Origin: a virus
Length of the DNA stretch: 55,431 nt
IMG/VR virus record: IMGVR_UViG_3300039310_000426
Coordinates: 1 to 55,431 of that record
Reading direction: 5' to 3' (one strand)
The notes beneath the pieces were generated by a model, which was not told the origin of the DNA, did not search any database, and saw only the letters and a list, made by a program, of their open reading frames with translations. Within the stretch, counting starts at the first letter, position 1. Each line of letters begins with the position of its first letter. The translations under genes and the position numbers were made by a program. Below are positions 21,530 through 29,451 of the stretch, in pieces.

Positions 21530-22774
21530 TCAGAGGATACCGGGCGCCGACACCGCCAGCGCCGCCGAGGCCACCATCCCGGCCGGCTCATAGTCGTTGC
21601 AGCCGCTCACCCCGGGGGAGCAGGAGATCGGGTTGCCGATGTTGTACTGGACCCGGTCGCTGAACTCGGGCTGCATGCAGAACTGCCACACCAGGCGCTC
21701 AGGACCGGAGAGGGTCTCCCCGCTCGGCTCAGTCCAGGGCGTCTCATAGAAAGAGCGCCACGTGTCCAGCAGCGAGGCCGGCGCGCCCGCCCAGTTGCGG
21801 TTGAAGACGATGTTGAAGGCGGCGGCGATGAAGCAATCTTCTGCTGGGTTGGGGCTGCCCGCAAAGGCGCCGCCCGCTTGGTACTGATTCGCCAGGCGCT
21901 GCACATCGCTGACCAGCTCCTGGCCGCTGTCGCTGACGATGCGGAAGGCGACCATCTGGAGCGGCGTGTAGCCGCAGCAGGGGGCATTGTAGATGCTGGT
22001 CCAGTGCTGGTCGGTCGGCTCGGTGCAGTCCCAGCGGCCGAGCAGCATGGCGACCACCGTGGAGGCGATCTGGGTTGCCTGGGAGGCCTGCGACCACCAG
22101 TACGGGGTCACCGAGAGGTCGTTGTCAGGATCTGTCCCGCAGGCGCCCACCGGGGTCGCTGGCGGCTGCGGGGTCACCGGGCAGAGCGCCGGCCCCAGCA
22201 CGCAGGTGCTCTGGCCGTCGATGTCGGTGCCCTGGGCGCAACTGGCCAGGAGCTGCTGCATGGTCGCGTCCGACACCTGGGTGACGTGCGAGGGATCATC
22301 ACAGTACCCGCAGGCGGCGAGCGCGGCGGGGGAGGTGATGTAGTGCATCACCCCGCCCTGGTCGACGGCGTACTGCGCGCCGCTTGAGGCGTCCTCGATG
22401 ATGCTCCCGGCGGGCGGGCAGATCGGCGTGAGCACCGGGATGGGCGCGCAGCCAGACTGGTCACCGAGCGGCTGCTGGCCCGAGGGACAGGAGACGCACT
22501 GCGAGATCGGCATCCCAGAGGAGCGCACCGTGCCCGACGGGCACTGAACGCACCCCGAGGCCCCCGTCGGGAGGTACTGCCCCGGGGGGCACGATGAGGG
22601 GGAGGTCGGCGACCTCGGCCAGAGCAGCCAGGCGAGCAGGGCGGCGAGGCTCACCCCGCCCGCGCCGAAGGCCACCTTCTCGCCCGTGTGGGAGCTCGGC
22701 CGGTTCACCGGCTTGCGGCCCCGGGAGGGGGTAAGCGGCGGCGGCGGAGCGAGGGCGACGGCCGACTCGGGCAT
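21530..22774 (-). CDS. Large Cys-rich membrane-anchored protein
   Basis: 414 residues. N-terminal PPPLTPSRGRK and AFGAGG precede one membrane helix (about 45-60). A Cys-rich region follows (CPPGQYLPTGASGCVQC, then CVSCPSGQQP), like EGF/ephrin-receptor-type repeats, and then a large domain with about ten more cysteines (GRWDCTEPTDQHW, NAPCCGYTP). It ends AALAVSAPGIL. The ATG at 22774 has a TACCAT box 7 bases upstream. The many paired cysteines suggest an extracytoplasmic or virion-exposed disulphide-rich protein. Confidence 0.6.
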   Translation of the reverse strand: MPESAVALAPPPPLTPSRGRKPVNRPSSHTGEKVAFGAGGVSLAALLAWLLWPRSPTSPSSCPPGQYLPTGASGCVQCPSGTVRSSGMPISQCVSCPSGQQPLGDQSGCAPIPVLTPICPPAGSIIEDASSGAQYAVDQGGVMHYITSPAALAACGYCDDPSHVTQVSDATMQQLLASCAQGTDIDGQSTCVLGPALCPVTPQPPATPVGACGTDPDNDLSVTPYWWSQASQATQIASTVVAMLLGRWDCTEPTDQHWTSIYNAPCCGYTPLQMVAFRIVSDSGQELVSDVQRLANQYQAGGAFAGSPNPAEDCFIAAAFNIVFNRNWAGAPASLLDTWRSFYETPWTEPSGETLSGPERLVWQFCMQPEFSDRVQYNIGNPISCSPGVSGCNDYEPAGMVASAALAVSAPGIL

Positions 22775-22781
22775 CGCGCCG

Positions 22782-22787
22782 ATGGTA
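22782..22787 (-). promoter_or_regulatory. Leaderless-type -10 box
   Basis: TACCAT on the minus strand, 7 bases before the ATG at 22774, with no Shine-Dalgarno between. It would begin the transcript for the genes leftward of 22774. Confidence 0.4.
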
Positions 22788-22814
22788 CCCCCGAGAGGCG
22801 ATCTCGCAGGGAGA

Positions 22815-23546
22815 TCAGTCCCCGGCCGGACCCAGCTCCTGGAGCTGGCGGCGGAAATGGGCCTCATCACCGGGCCGGTCAGGATCTCCCCTGTCCGGTG
22901 CGGGTGGAAACTGGACCGGCTCGAAGTAACCGACTCGCTGGTAGTCGGGGGGCACCGGGGGTTGGGCAAAGACGTTGATCGGCGGCTCCGAGATCACCCC
23001 CAGGAAGCAGAACTCCTCGCGGCCAGCGCGGAGGTCCCGGCTGGCCAGCATCGACAGGACCAACCGCTGGGTGGGGGCGATGTAGACGGGGTTGAAGTAC
23101 CCGACCCGCTGCAACGGGTAGCGGAGCACGCCGTTCTCGTCGCGCTCGTCGGGGGGGTAGGCGTAGAGGGGGGCCAGCTGGAGCTCAGCGAAGGTCACGG
23201 CAGCGGTGCCGAGACGCATGGCGTCGATCCGGGGCCAGCGGCTGAGCGCCTCATAGCCGTACAGGGCGATGGCCGCCCGAGGCTGGGCCTCGGTCCCCCG
23301 GTACACATCGTGCGCCCAGGTGTCGGCCCGCAGCGCCACCGGGTTGCGGAGCCGCGCCACCGCCCGCGCACCTCCGATCCCCCCACCGGAGAACAGATCC
23401 GCCGGGCTCACCGCCCGCGACACAAGATCCCCGCCCCCGTTCGCTGCGTGGGCGAGTTGCTGGGCTAGCTGCTGCGCCGTGTTGCGGAGTTGGTACACCT
23501 GCTGCGGGGTCACCTCGGCCCGGGGCACGACGATGATGGTGGCCAT
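22815..23546 (-). CDS. Soluble probably beta-rich protein, candidate structural protein
   Basis: 243 residues with no membrane helix, unlike its neighbours. A helical N-terminus (QVYQLRNTAQQLAQQLAHAA) is followed by many short beta-type segments. A repeated element QRVGYFxPV occurs twice (about 168 and 222). It sits in the middle of the membrane-protein cluster, so it is one candidate for a major structural protein, possibly jelly-roll. That is inference from position and texture only. Confidence 0.5.
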   Translation of the reverse strand: MATIIVVPRAEVTPQQVYQLRNTAQQLAQQLAHAANGGGDLVSRAVSPADLFSGGGIGGARAVARLRNPVALRADTWAHDVYRGTEAQPRAAIALYGYEALSRWPRIDAMRLGTAAVTFAELQLAPLYAYPPDERDENGVLRYPLQRVGYFNPVYIAPTQRLVLSMLASRDLRAGREEFCFLGVISEPPINVFAQPPVPPDYQRVGYFEPVQFPPAPDRGDPDRPGDEAHFRRQLQELGPAGD

Positions 23547-24241
23547 CAGCGCCGGGCATGGACGAGGCCGACGCGCAGGAACCTACCGGGATCGTGCTCC
23601 AGCATCAGTTTGGTGCTGAGCAGGGTGTCACTCTCCGGTTGGACCACCCGGGGCACCACGCAGAGCGCGAACGGCAGCGCCGTGCCGTCCTCGCCCAGCG
23701 GGCTCGCGGCCAGCCCGTACAGGCCGGGCACCCGCCAGCGCCGGTACCAGAAGTCGGGCCGCCAGGCCTCGGGCAGGGTCACCGTGAAGTAGCCGTGGTT
23801 CCCAAAGCTCCTCCGTTGCTCATCGCTCAAGTGGCGGATGAGGAGGGCGCGGGCCACCCGCTCCGCCTCCGCCGTCCACATCCCACCGTGCCCGTGGGCT
23901 GGATCGAGGTGGCCCCGCAGCATCTCCGGGAGGCCCGCATCGAGCGCTCCGGCGGGGATGTCGCGGAAGCGCCCCTCCGGCTCCGCCGCCGCCACACCGG
24001 CCGCCTGAGCCGCCTCTCTGCGGATCTCGTCAAGGGTCGGGGCCGGGGGCTGGCGCCAGGGCCAGCCAAACTCGGCGAGCCAGCAGACGACGGCCAGCAC
24101 CGCACCCGCCACCGCGACGGCTATGAACAGCGCCCGGGGCCACGGCCACGGCCACGCGGTGGTGGCACCCGTGAGCGCGGCTCCCCCGGTCACCAGCTCC
24201 GCCATGCAGAAGCCCAGCAGCAGTCGATCCGACCGCTCCAT
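23546..24241 (-). CDS. Membrane protein with large cytosolic domain
   Basis: 231 residues: two membrane helices (about 6-28 and 34-58), then a soluble part of about 170 residues with FWYRRWRVPGLYG and ALCVVPRVVQPE. It overlaps the next gene by a single base (TGATG). Unknown function. Confidence 0.6.
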   Translation of the reverse strand: MERSDRLLLGFCMAELVTGGAALTGATTAWPWPWPRALFIAVAVAGAVLAVVCWLAEFGWPWRQPPAPTLDEIRREAAQAAGVAAAEPEGRFRDIPAGALDAGLPEMLRGHLDPAHGHGGMWTAEAERVARALLIRHLSDEQRRSFGNHGYFTVTLPEAWRPDFWYRRWRVPGLYGLAASPLGEDGTALPFALCVVPRVVQPESDTLLSTKLMLEHDPGRFLRVGLVHARR

Positions 24242-24250
24242 CGGCCGGGC

Positions 24251-24478
24251 TCAGCCCCCCTGGACGGGGGCGATGATGGTGGTCTCGACGGCCTGGGGAT
24301 CGAACTCCTTGACCCTGGTGCTGACCCCGTCGCCGTAGTCGGCGAAGGCGGCGTGGCCCTTGCCCATCAGGCGGTCGAACACCGCCCGGGCGGCGTCCAC
24401 CTCCGCCGGCGCCTTCGGGTCAAAGGTGATGGGCGCGTCCCCACGACGCCCCAGGACACGGATCACATGCTGAGCCAT
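24251..24478 (-). CDS. Small soluble protein
   Basis: 75 residues. A clear Shine-Dalgarno (AGGAGG) lies 6 bases before the ATG, unlike many genes here. GHAAFADYGDGVSTRVKEFDP and TTIIAPVQGG recall ubiquitin-like or beta-grasp small phage proteins, but the family is not identified. Confidence 0.6.
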   Translation of the reverse strand: MAQHVIRVLGRRGDAPITFDPKAPAEVDAARAVFDRLMGKGHAAFADYGDGVSTRVKEFDPQAVETTIIAPVQGG

Positions 24479-24488
24479 GGTCATCCTC

Positions 24489-25373
24489 CTACTGACGAAA
24501 GCGGACGGCCCGCGCGACCCCCTCCTCGATGGAGATCTGCGGGGTGTAGACGCTCTGGAGCAGTGTGACATCGGCCACCCGGTAGGGGACCCCCACCGGC
24601 CGGTCGGTGCGGTGGAGGAGCGGCCGCTCCCGGCCCGCCGCCCGCATGGCCAGGCGGGCGACCTCGTCCACCGACGTGCCCACCCCCGTACCGATGTTGA
24701 CCGGCCCGTCGACGCCGCCATCGGCGAGCGCGAGGACGGCCGCCACGCAGTCATCGACGTGGACGAAGTCGTGGGTCTGGGTGCCGTCGCCCCACACCTC
24801 GAGCGCCTGGGCCGGGGAGACGGCCCGCTCCGCGAACACCGGCACGACGTGGCTGGTCTCCTGATCGCTCCCATACACGCTGAACGGGCGGACGATGGTC
24901 ACCGGCACCCCGGCGGAGCGCACGGACTCGGCGAGCACCTCGCCGGTGAGCTTCACCCAGCCGTAGGTGGCGTCGGCCTGGCCGTGGTAGTCGCGCACCT
25001 GGGCATCGGCCTCGGAGAGCCTCCGGCCGGGACGCTGGATGTGCAGCGGGTAGACGCAACTAGAGGAGAAGGACACGATCCTGCGCGGCCGGGTGCGGAG
25101 CGCCCACTCAAAGAACGCCCCGTCGAGCTGGGCGTTCATGGCCCCGATCTGCGCCGGGAACCTCGTGATCCCCTCGATGCCGCCCGTCAGCGCTGCACAG
25201 TGGAGGGCGAGGTCGAAGCTGCCCATCTGGGGCAGGCGGGTGCGACAGTCCCCGTCCGATCTGATGTCCAGCCCCACCACCGCCGCGCCGTCGTACCGCT
25301 CCCGGCAGGCGGCCACGAGGTGCCGCCCGATGAAGCCGCCGCTGCCCGTGACCAGGATCGTCTGCGGTCTCAT
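24489..25373 (-). CDS. NAD-dependent sugar epimerase/dehydratase (extended SDR)
   Basis: 294 residues. Rossmann motif TGSGGFIG (9-16), active-site region SFSSSCVYP (about 101-109) and YGWVK with catalytic Tyr137 and Lys141, then RPFSVYG. It most resembles UDP-glucose-4-epimerase or GDP-L-fucose-synthase-type enzymes that interconvert nucleotide sugars. It could feed the glycosyltransferases at 51.9-55.4 kb. The stop overlaps the RNA-ligase gene's operon. Confidence 0.88.
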   Translation of the reverse strand: MRPQTILVTGSGGFIGRHLVAACRERYDGAAVVGLDIRSDGDCRTRLPQMGSFDLALHCAALTGGIEGITRFPAQIGAMNAQLDGAFFEWALRTRPRRIVSFSSSCVYPLHIQRPGRRLSEADAQVRDYHGQADATYGWVKLTGEVLAESVRSAGVPVTIVRPFSVYGSDQETSHVVPVFAERAVSPAQALEVWGDGTQTHDFVHVDDCVAAVLALADGGVDGPVNIGTGVGTSVDEVARLAMRAAGRERPLLHRTDRPVGVPYRVADVTLLQSVYTPQISIEEGVARAVRFRQ

Positions 25374-25999
25374 GCGCTGCCCTCAACCCAGCGCCGCACC
25401 GGTCGGCGGTGACCGAAGTCCTTGCCCTTGATCTTGACCATCCGGCCGTCCGGGTGCCACCAGACGATTCCCTCGATGTTGTGATGGATCAGCCAGTCGC
25501 GCAGCCCGGCGAAGTCACGGGGCACCCCCTCCAGGATCTCCTGGCCGTGCGCCACCAGGATGTGATGGTCGAGCGGCGGGGAGTCTGGGGTGAGCCGCTC
25601 GCAGCCACCCTCCGGCGACGATGAGACCTTGGGGCCGACCAGCTCATAGGTGCCGGGTGGAGGCCCGTTACCCTCATGCTCCGTCTCCCAACCCCTCAGC
25701 GCCTCGCGGTGGAAGCGATCCTCGGGGCCGTCGCCGACCGGGATCCAGCCCGGCCAGTGGCCCGGGCTCGCAGCCTCGTCCTGGGCCGCGATGAAGCCCT
25801 CGGGTGGCGTCCGTCCCGGCTTGGCGTCGTACCGCTTGAGGAGCATCCCATCCTGGTCGATCAGGCAGGCGGTGCCATCCCACTTGCGGGTGGCCACTCC
25901 CTCGCCCGCCAGCACCCACTCGGCACCCGGCACCACCTCGTCGCGGACCAGGCGGTCACCGGGCACGTTGCGCTCAAAGAGGGTCAGGATCTTCCTCAC
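25370..25999 (-). CDS. ATP-dependent RNA ligase-like nucleotidyltransferase
   Basis: 209 residues. The covalent-nucleotidyltransferase motif KWDG (Lys39) is followed by LLKRYDAKPG, GTYELVGPK, EGIVWWHPDG and KIKGKDFG, matching motifs I to V of RNA ligases of the DUF5565 type. It would seal or adenylylate RNA ends, perhaps repairing tRNA cut by host defence. No polynucleotide kinase is nearby. The ATGA overlap places it in the epimerase operon. Confidence 0.8.
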   Translation of the reverse strand: MRKILTLFERNVPGDRLVRDEVVPGAEWVLAGEGVATRKWDGTACLIDQDGMLLKRYDAKPGRTPPEGFIAAQDEAASPGHWPGWIPVGDGPEDRFHREALRGWETEHEGNGPPPGTYELVGPKVSSSPEGGCERLTPDSPPLDHHILVAHGQEILEGVPRDFAGLRDWLIHHNIEGIVWWHPDGRMVKIKGKDFGHRRPVRRWVEGSA

Positions 26000-26262
26000 T
26001 GGTGCCTCCTCGCCTGGGCCGCGCGCTCCGCCTGGACGCCCAGGAGGTCGTGCTCCACCACCATGCGATCCACCGCCCGGCAGCGCTCATACGCCATCTC
26101 GCGGATCGCCTGGGTGTGCCTCCGCATCGCCCGCTGGCCGACACGGTGACGGCTCTCCATCCCCTGGGCCACGGAGACGTTCACCTGAAGTTGCTGGGCG
26201 AGTTCCTCGAGGCTCACCCCGGCCAGCAGCCGCAGCGCCCTCAGCACCGCGCCGTCGATCAT
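25996..26262 (-). CDS. Helix-turn-helix protein (XRE-like)
   Basis: 88 residues. LRALRLLAGVSLEELAQQLQVNVSVAQGMESR fits an XRE helix-turn-helix, followed by a basic helical tail. A small regulator within an operon of early-type genes; the target is unknown. Confidence 0.65.
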   Translation of the reverse strand: MIDGAVLRALRLLAGVSLEELAQQLQVNVSVAQGMESRHRVGQRAMRRHTQAIREMAYERCRAVDRMVVEHDLLGVQAERAAQARRHQ

Positions 26263-26609
26263 GCCTCCGCCTCCAGCGCCGAAGCGGCCCGCTCCGCCGC
26301 ACGGTCATCTGCGCACTCGGGGCAGGGCACCTCGCCGGTCTCATGGCAATGCTCGCACGGGGCGGTGTGCTCATTGCCGCAGAAGCACTCGCACTCCACC
26401 TCGCTCGTGCCCTCGCAGTCGGGGCAGTCGATCATGCCCCGACCCCCGCACTCCTCGCAGCCTGATCCGGGATGCTCGCTGGCGGAGATGAGGATCAGCC
26501 GGCGGTGCTCCGCCATGTCCAGCCCGTGGTGCCTCGCCCAGTCGTCCACCGCTGGCACGCTGGCCAGGGCTACGGGTACGGGCCGCCTGGGTCTCACGGC
26601 ACCGCTCAT
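26259..26609 (-). CDS. DnaJ-type zinc-finger protein
   Basis: 116 residues. The C-terminal half has CEECGGRG, CPDCEG, CECFCG, CEHCHETGEV and CPEC, closely spaced CxxC knuckles like the cysteine-rich domain of DnaJ. There is no J domain. Probably a metal-binding protein-interaction module. Confidence 0.7.
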   Translation of the reverse strand: MSGAVRPRRPVPVALASVPAVDDWARHHGLDMAEHRRLILISASEHPGSGCEECGGRGMIDCPDCEGTSEVECECFCGNEHTAPCEHCHETGEVPCPECADDRAAERAASALEAEA

Positions 26610-27247
26610 CGGGTGGCCCGCGCCTCCTCGATCTCGATTGCCCATTCCCGGAGGTCATGCTGCATCTCGTCGCCCGGCTCTATCGGCTCATGGAGCGCAT
26701 CCCCCAGCATGCGGAGGTGGGTGTCCATGAGATCCAGGAAGTCCGCGATCCGGCGTAGTTTCCTGGGCTCGATCTCCTCAATCCGCTCCAGGGCGCGGAG
26801 GCGTGGGGGGGCCGCCAGGCTGAGCGCCGCGAGCCGCGCTGAGCGCTCCTCCCGGGTGTGTTCGTCCCACGGCCGCGCATCCGTCTGGAGGTGGGCGAAG
26901 AGGGGCAGATCCGCCTGCGCGATGTGCCAGGAGACCTGGCCGGTGGGGAGGGCGATGTAGACGACCGGCCACCCGACCTCATCGGGGTCGAACCCCAGCC
27001 AGGCGGGGAAGAGGCTGGACAGCGCCGCCGCCACCTCATTGCGTTCCCGGTACGCCTGGTCGCGGCCCGCCTCGCCCGCCATCCGTCCCCTCTCAATGGC
27101 GTTGGCGAACCAGCCGAGGAGGGTGTGCTCCTGGTCGTCGTTGCGGACCTGGATCGGGAACCGCTGCCGGAAGGCCCGCGCCCACACCTGGGCGTCGGTG
27201 GTCGCGGTCAACTCCCGGTCACTGATCGGGCGCGTATCAGTGGACAT
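26606..27247 (-). CDS. Conserved actinophage-type hypothetical protein
   Basis: 213 residues. The central VYIALPTGQVSWHIAQADLPLF, FAHLQ and WDEHT resemble a protein common in actinobacterial phages, where SWHI...LFxHL...WDGHT is the signature. Biochemical function unknown. The C-terminal about 100 residues are helical. Confidence 0.65.
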   Translation of the reverse strand: MSTDTRPISDRELTATTDAQVWARAFRQRFPIQVRNDDQEHTLLGWFANAIERGRMAGEAGRDQAYRERNEVAAALSSLFPAWLGFDPDEVGWPVVYIALPTGQVSWHIAQADLPLFAHLQTDARPWDEHTREERSARLAALSLAAPPRLRALERIEEIEPRKLRRIADFLDLMDTHLRMLGDALHEPIEPGDEMQHDLREWAIEIEEARATR

Positions 27248-27497
27248 GGATGCCTCCGGCGCGGACCGCCGGGTCGATCACGTCGGGCGGCCATGTCCAG
27301 CCGGGAGGGACGCGGCCAAGTGGACGGTCCGTCTCCATCGCCTCCCGCGAGAGTGACTGGTACCCCTCGCAGCCCGAGTGGCCGCAGTGGCAGGGTGCGA
27401 CCACGCGGCCGAGGAGGCGGAGGCGCTCAACGCTGATCCCGCTCCGCTCCGCATAGCCCCGCTCAAAGGCCAACGCCCGGAGCGTCTGCCTGCTCAT
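27237..27497 (-). CDS. Small protein with CHCGHSGC motif
   Basis: 86 residues. PCHCGHSGCEGY is a likely zinc-binding turn. A helical N-terminus and a Pro-rich tail flank it. It overlaps the next gene by 11 bases. Confidence 0.55.
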   Translation of the reverse strand: MSRQTLRALAFERGYAERSGISVERLRLLGRVVAPCHCGHSGCEGYQSLSREAMETDRPLGRVPPGWTWPPDVIDPAVRAGGIHVH

Positions 27498-27784
27498 GTC
27501 GCCCCCGCCCGCGCCGTCACGAACTCCTGGATGGCCTCGTGGTAGAGGGCGATGGCGGCACGGGATGCCCGGACCTCGGCGAGCAGGGTCAGCGTGTCGC
27601 GTGCCGCCAGCCTCCTCGCCTGATTGGGATGAGTGCCACTGACGATCTGCTCCCGCATCTCGAGCGCATCGAGTTCGCCGTCCGTCAACACCGGACGGTC
27701 GGGTTCGCCTCGCAGCCTGAGTGCCTCGGACAGCCTCTCCATGAAGCCGTCGAACTCCTGCCGCTCTTCCGCACCCACGGTCAC
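27494..27784 (-). CDS. Helical hypothetical protein
   Basis: 96 residues from a GTG overlapping the previous stop. Mostly helix (MERLSEALRLRG; LLAEVRASRAAIALYHEAIQ). The longer frame to 27883 is rejected because it runs through the small gene at 27781. Confidence 0.55.
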   Translation of the reverse strand: MTVGAEERQEFDGFMERLSEALRLRGEPDRPVLTDGELDALEMREQIVSGTHPNQARRLAARDTLTLLAEVRASRAAIALYHEAIQEFVTARAGAT

Positions 27785-27939
27785 CTTCTCCCCCCGACCG
27801 GCGCCACCGAGGCCAGATGCCGGTTGCCGAGTGTCCGCGCCTCCCCCTTGGTCGCCGTGATCTTCTCCCAACCGCACGGGCACCAGACCCGCCAGCCGGG
27901 CGGCCGCAGTCCCCGACGGCTGAGGAAGTAGACGTGCAT
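27781..27939 (-). CDS. 52-residue small protein
   Basis: Read directly from the sequence: MHVYFLSRRGLRPPGW, then WCPCGWEKITATKGEA. The single CPC pair and the VWCPCGW context resemble small phage proteins with one zinc knuckle. GTGA overlap with the gene downstream. Confidence 0.55.
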   Translation of the reverse strand: MHVYFLSRRGLRPPGWRVWCPCGWEKITATKGEARTLGNRHLASVAPVGGRR

Positions 27940-27947
27940 GGGCTCCC

Positions 27948-28331
27948 TCACGGCCGTGGCCCGTGGCGGCGCAGCCAGGCCCGCACCTCGGCGAGCCGGG
28001 CGGCGAGCAGCTCCTCCATCGCCCCGGCGTACAGGAGGGAGGTGGCGCGGCCGACGAAGGGCCGGGCCTCGGCGCGCTGCAGCGAGCTCACCCGCCGCCC
28101 CGCCTGGCCGGAGATCTCGTCAAGGCTGAGGCTCAGACGGTGGCGGAGGTCGCGCAGCTCCTCGCCGGGGACGCCGGAGGCGCGGAACCGGGGCGGGGCC
28201 GTGCGCCCAGCCAGCATCCGCTTCCGGGTTCGGCTCCCCTTCCGTCCCGCCGCCGCCCGGCGCTGGACGAGGGTGTGCGTTGTAACCACGGGAAAATGCT
28301 CTAAGGAGGACGCAGTATCTTCGTCGGTCAT
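27948..28331 (-). CDS. Helical basic protein
   Basis: 127 residues. The Arg/Lys-rich N-terminal third (AGRKGSRTRKRML) precedes helices (ELRDLRHRLSLSLDEIS). Probably nucleic-acid binding. ATGA overlap with the gene upstream. Confidence 0.55.
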   Translation of the reverse strand: MTDEDTASSLEHFPVVTTHTLVQRRAAAGRKGSRTRKRMLAGRTAPPRFRASGVPGEELRDLRHRLSLSLDEISGQAGRRVSSLQRAEARPFVGRATSLLYAGAMEELLAARLAEVRAWLRRHGPRP

Positions 28332-28612
28332 GTCACCAGCGAGAGGTGGGTGCCCCACTCGGTCATGGCCGGGCCGAGATCGGAGCCGGTGGCGATCACC
28401 CCGCAGGCGCAGTGCACCTCCATCCGGGCGATGCGGCCGTCGTCCAGGCTGAACGGCGGGTCGATGGTCGTCCCGTCGCTGAGCACCGCGCGGACCCGCT
28501 TCAGGCTGTGCCCCACCGGCACGCAATCGTGCGGGAACTCCTCGCCGCAGCGGGGGCAGCTGGCCCGCCGGAGGATGGGGCGGGCGCCGCCCGGGAAGGG
28601 CAGGGCGCTCAT
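28328..28612 (-). CDS. Four-cysteine zinc-ribbon protein
   Basis: 94 residues. CPRCGEEFPHDC near the N-terminus and CACG near the middle could form a zinc site. VRAVLSDGTTIDPPFSLDDG looks beta-rich. It overlaps its neighbours by 4 bases. Confidence 0.55.
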   Translation of the reverse strand: MSALPFPGGARPILRRASCPRCGEEFPHDCVPVGHSLKRVRAVLSDGTTIDPPFSLDDGRIARMEVHCACGVIATGSDLGPAMTEWGTHLSLVT

Positions 28613-28950
28613 GACGGCATCACCAGGCGCAGCCCCCGCCGCAGCCGCTCGCCCCACCGCGCCGCGAGGTCGCGCAACTCCTCGAGTGCCGTGGCCTGCT
28701 CCACCTCGGGGCCGAGGCTGACCGGGCGCCAGCGCGCCCGGGCACCGCAGGGGCACTCCGCCGCCCCGCCCAGAGCCCCCTCCGGGATCGGTGCCGCCGC
28801 CCAGGCGTGGGTATGGCCCGGCTCCGACCCCTCCGTGATCCGGATCCAGGCGGTGCTGGGCAGGAAGGTGCCGTCCACCCAGCGCCCCTGCCGACCCAGA
28901 GGCGGCAGCTCGCGGGCCACGTCGCTGATCGTCCGGACCATCTCAGCCAT
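28609..28950 (-). CDS. Hypothetical protein with one CxC zinc half-site
   Basis: 113 residues. The ATG at 28950 is chosen over 28968 because AGGAGGT lies 5 bases upstream of it. It contains ECPCGARARW and GHTHAW. Unknown function. Confidence 0.55.
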   Translation of the reverse strand: MAEMVRTISDVARELPPLGRQGRWVDGTFLPSTAWIRITEGSEPGHTHAWAAAPIPEGALGGAAECPCGARARWRPVSLGPEVEQATALEELRDLAARWGERLRRGLRLVMPS

Positions 28951-29278
28951 CGGGTACCTCCTGGCCATCGACGGCGACGCTCTCCAGGTCCCAGCGGGTG
29001 CCCTTGACCTCTAGGGCGTCATCGGGGAGGTCGCCCCACCCCACCTGGCTGTGGAGCGGGATCTCGTACACGCCGGTGGCGGCCCCCAGGCGGGCGAGGC
29101 TGGCCCGCTGGGTCAAGCCCATGGTCGCCTGGAAGTCGGCCGCCATCGGTCCCCGGCCCCGGGTGCGATCAACCACGTCGGGATCGGCCGCGAGCAGTTC
29201 CACCGTCACCGTCCAGGTGACCGTGACCGCCACGGGCGGAGCCGAGGATCGAGGAGGATCGGCGGCAGTACGCTGCAT
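28943..29278 (-). CDS. Hypothetical protein at the head of the leftward operon
   Basis: 111 residues. The N-terminal half is beta-like (VAVTVTWTVTVELLAADP), then a helical segment and YEIPLHSQVGWGDLP. TACAGT (29291-29296, minus strand) lies 12 bases before the ATG, a candidate -10 for the long leftward operon running to 24251. Confidence 0.5.
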   Translation of the reverse strand: MQRTAADPPRSSAPPVAVTVTWTVTVELLAADPDVVDRTRGRGPMAADFQATMGLTQRASLARLGAATGVYEIPLHSQVGWGDLPDDALEVKGTRWDLESVAVDGQEVPDG

Positions 29279-29371
29279 CGCCACGGGCGCACTGTAGCGC
29301 CCCGCCGCTGGGGCGCGCAACCCCCAGCCGACTCCGCGTCAGACGTTCCGCGACCGCCAGGCCACCGGAGC

Positions 29372-29400
29372 GTGACAAACGCCGCAGATGGTGCTACGCT
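29372..29400 (+). promoter_or_regulatory. Promoter of the surface-protein gene
   Basis: GTGACA (29372-29377), a 17-base spacer and TACGCT (29395-29400). It lies 51 bases before a strong Shine-Dalgarno (AGGAGGG at 29438-29444) and the ATG at 29452. This is the most conventional promoter plus RBS in the window. Confidence 0.55.
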
Positions 29401-29451
29401 GCCCTCCAGCGGGGGCGCGAAGGATCCTCGCGAGGTCAGGAGGGATCAACC

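Noticed and set aside
22815-23546. Firm call of major capsid protein
   Set aside because: Position and beta-like texture are not enough; no recognised capsid motif. Kept as a hypothesis only.
24477-25412. Rightward 311-codon ORF opposite the epimerase
   Set aside because: It is antisense to a clear SDR enzyme with intact motifs; long antisense ORFs are expected in DNA this GC-rich.
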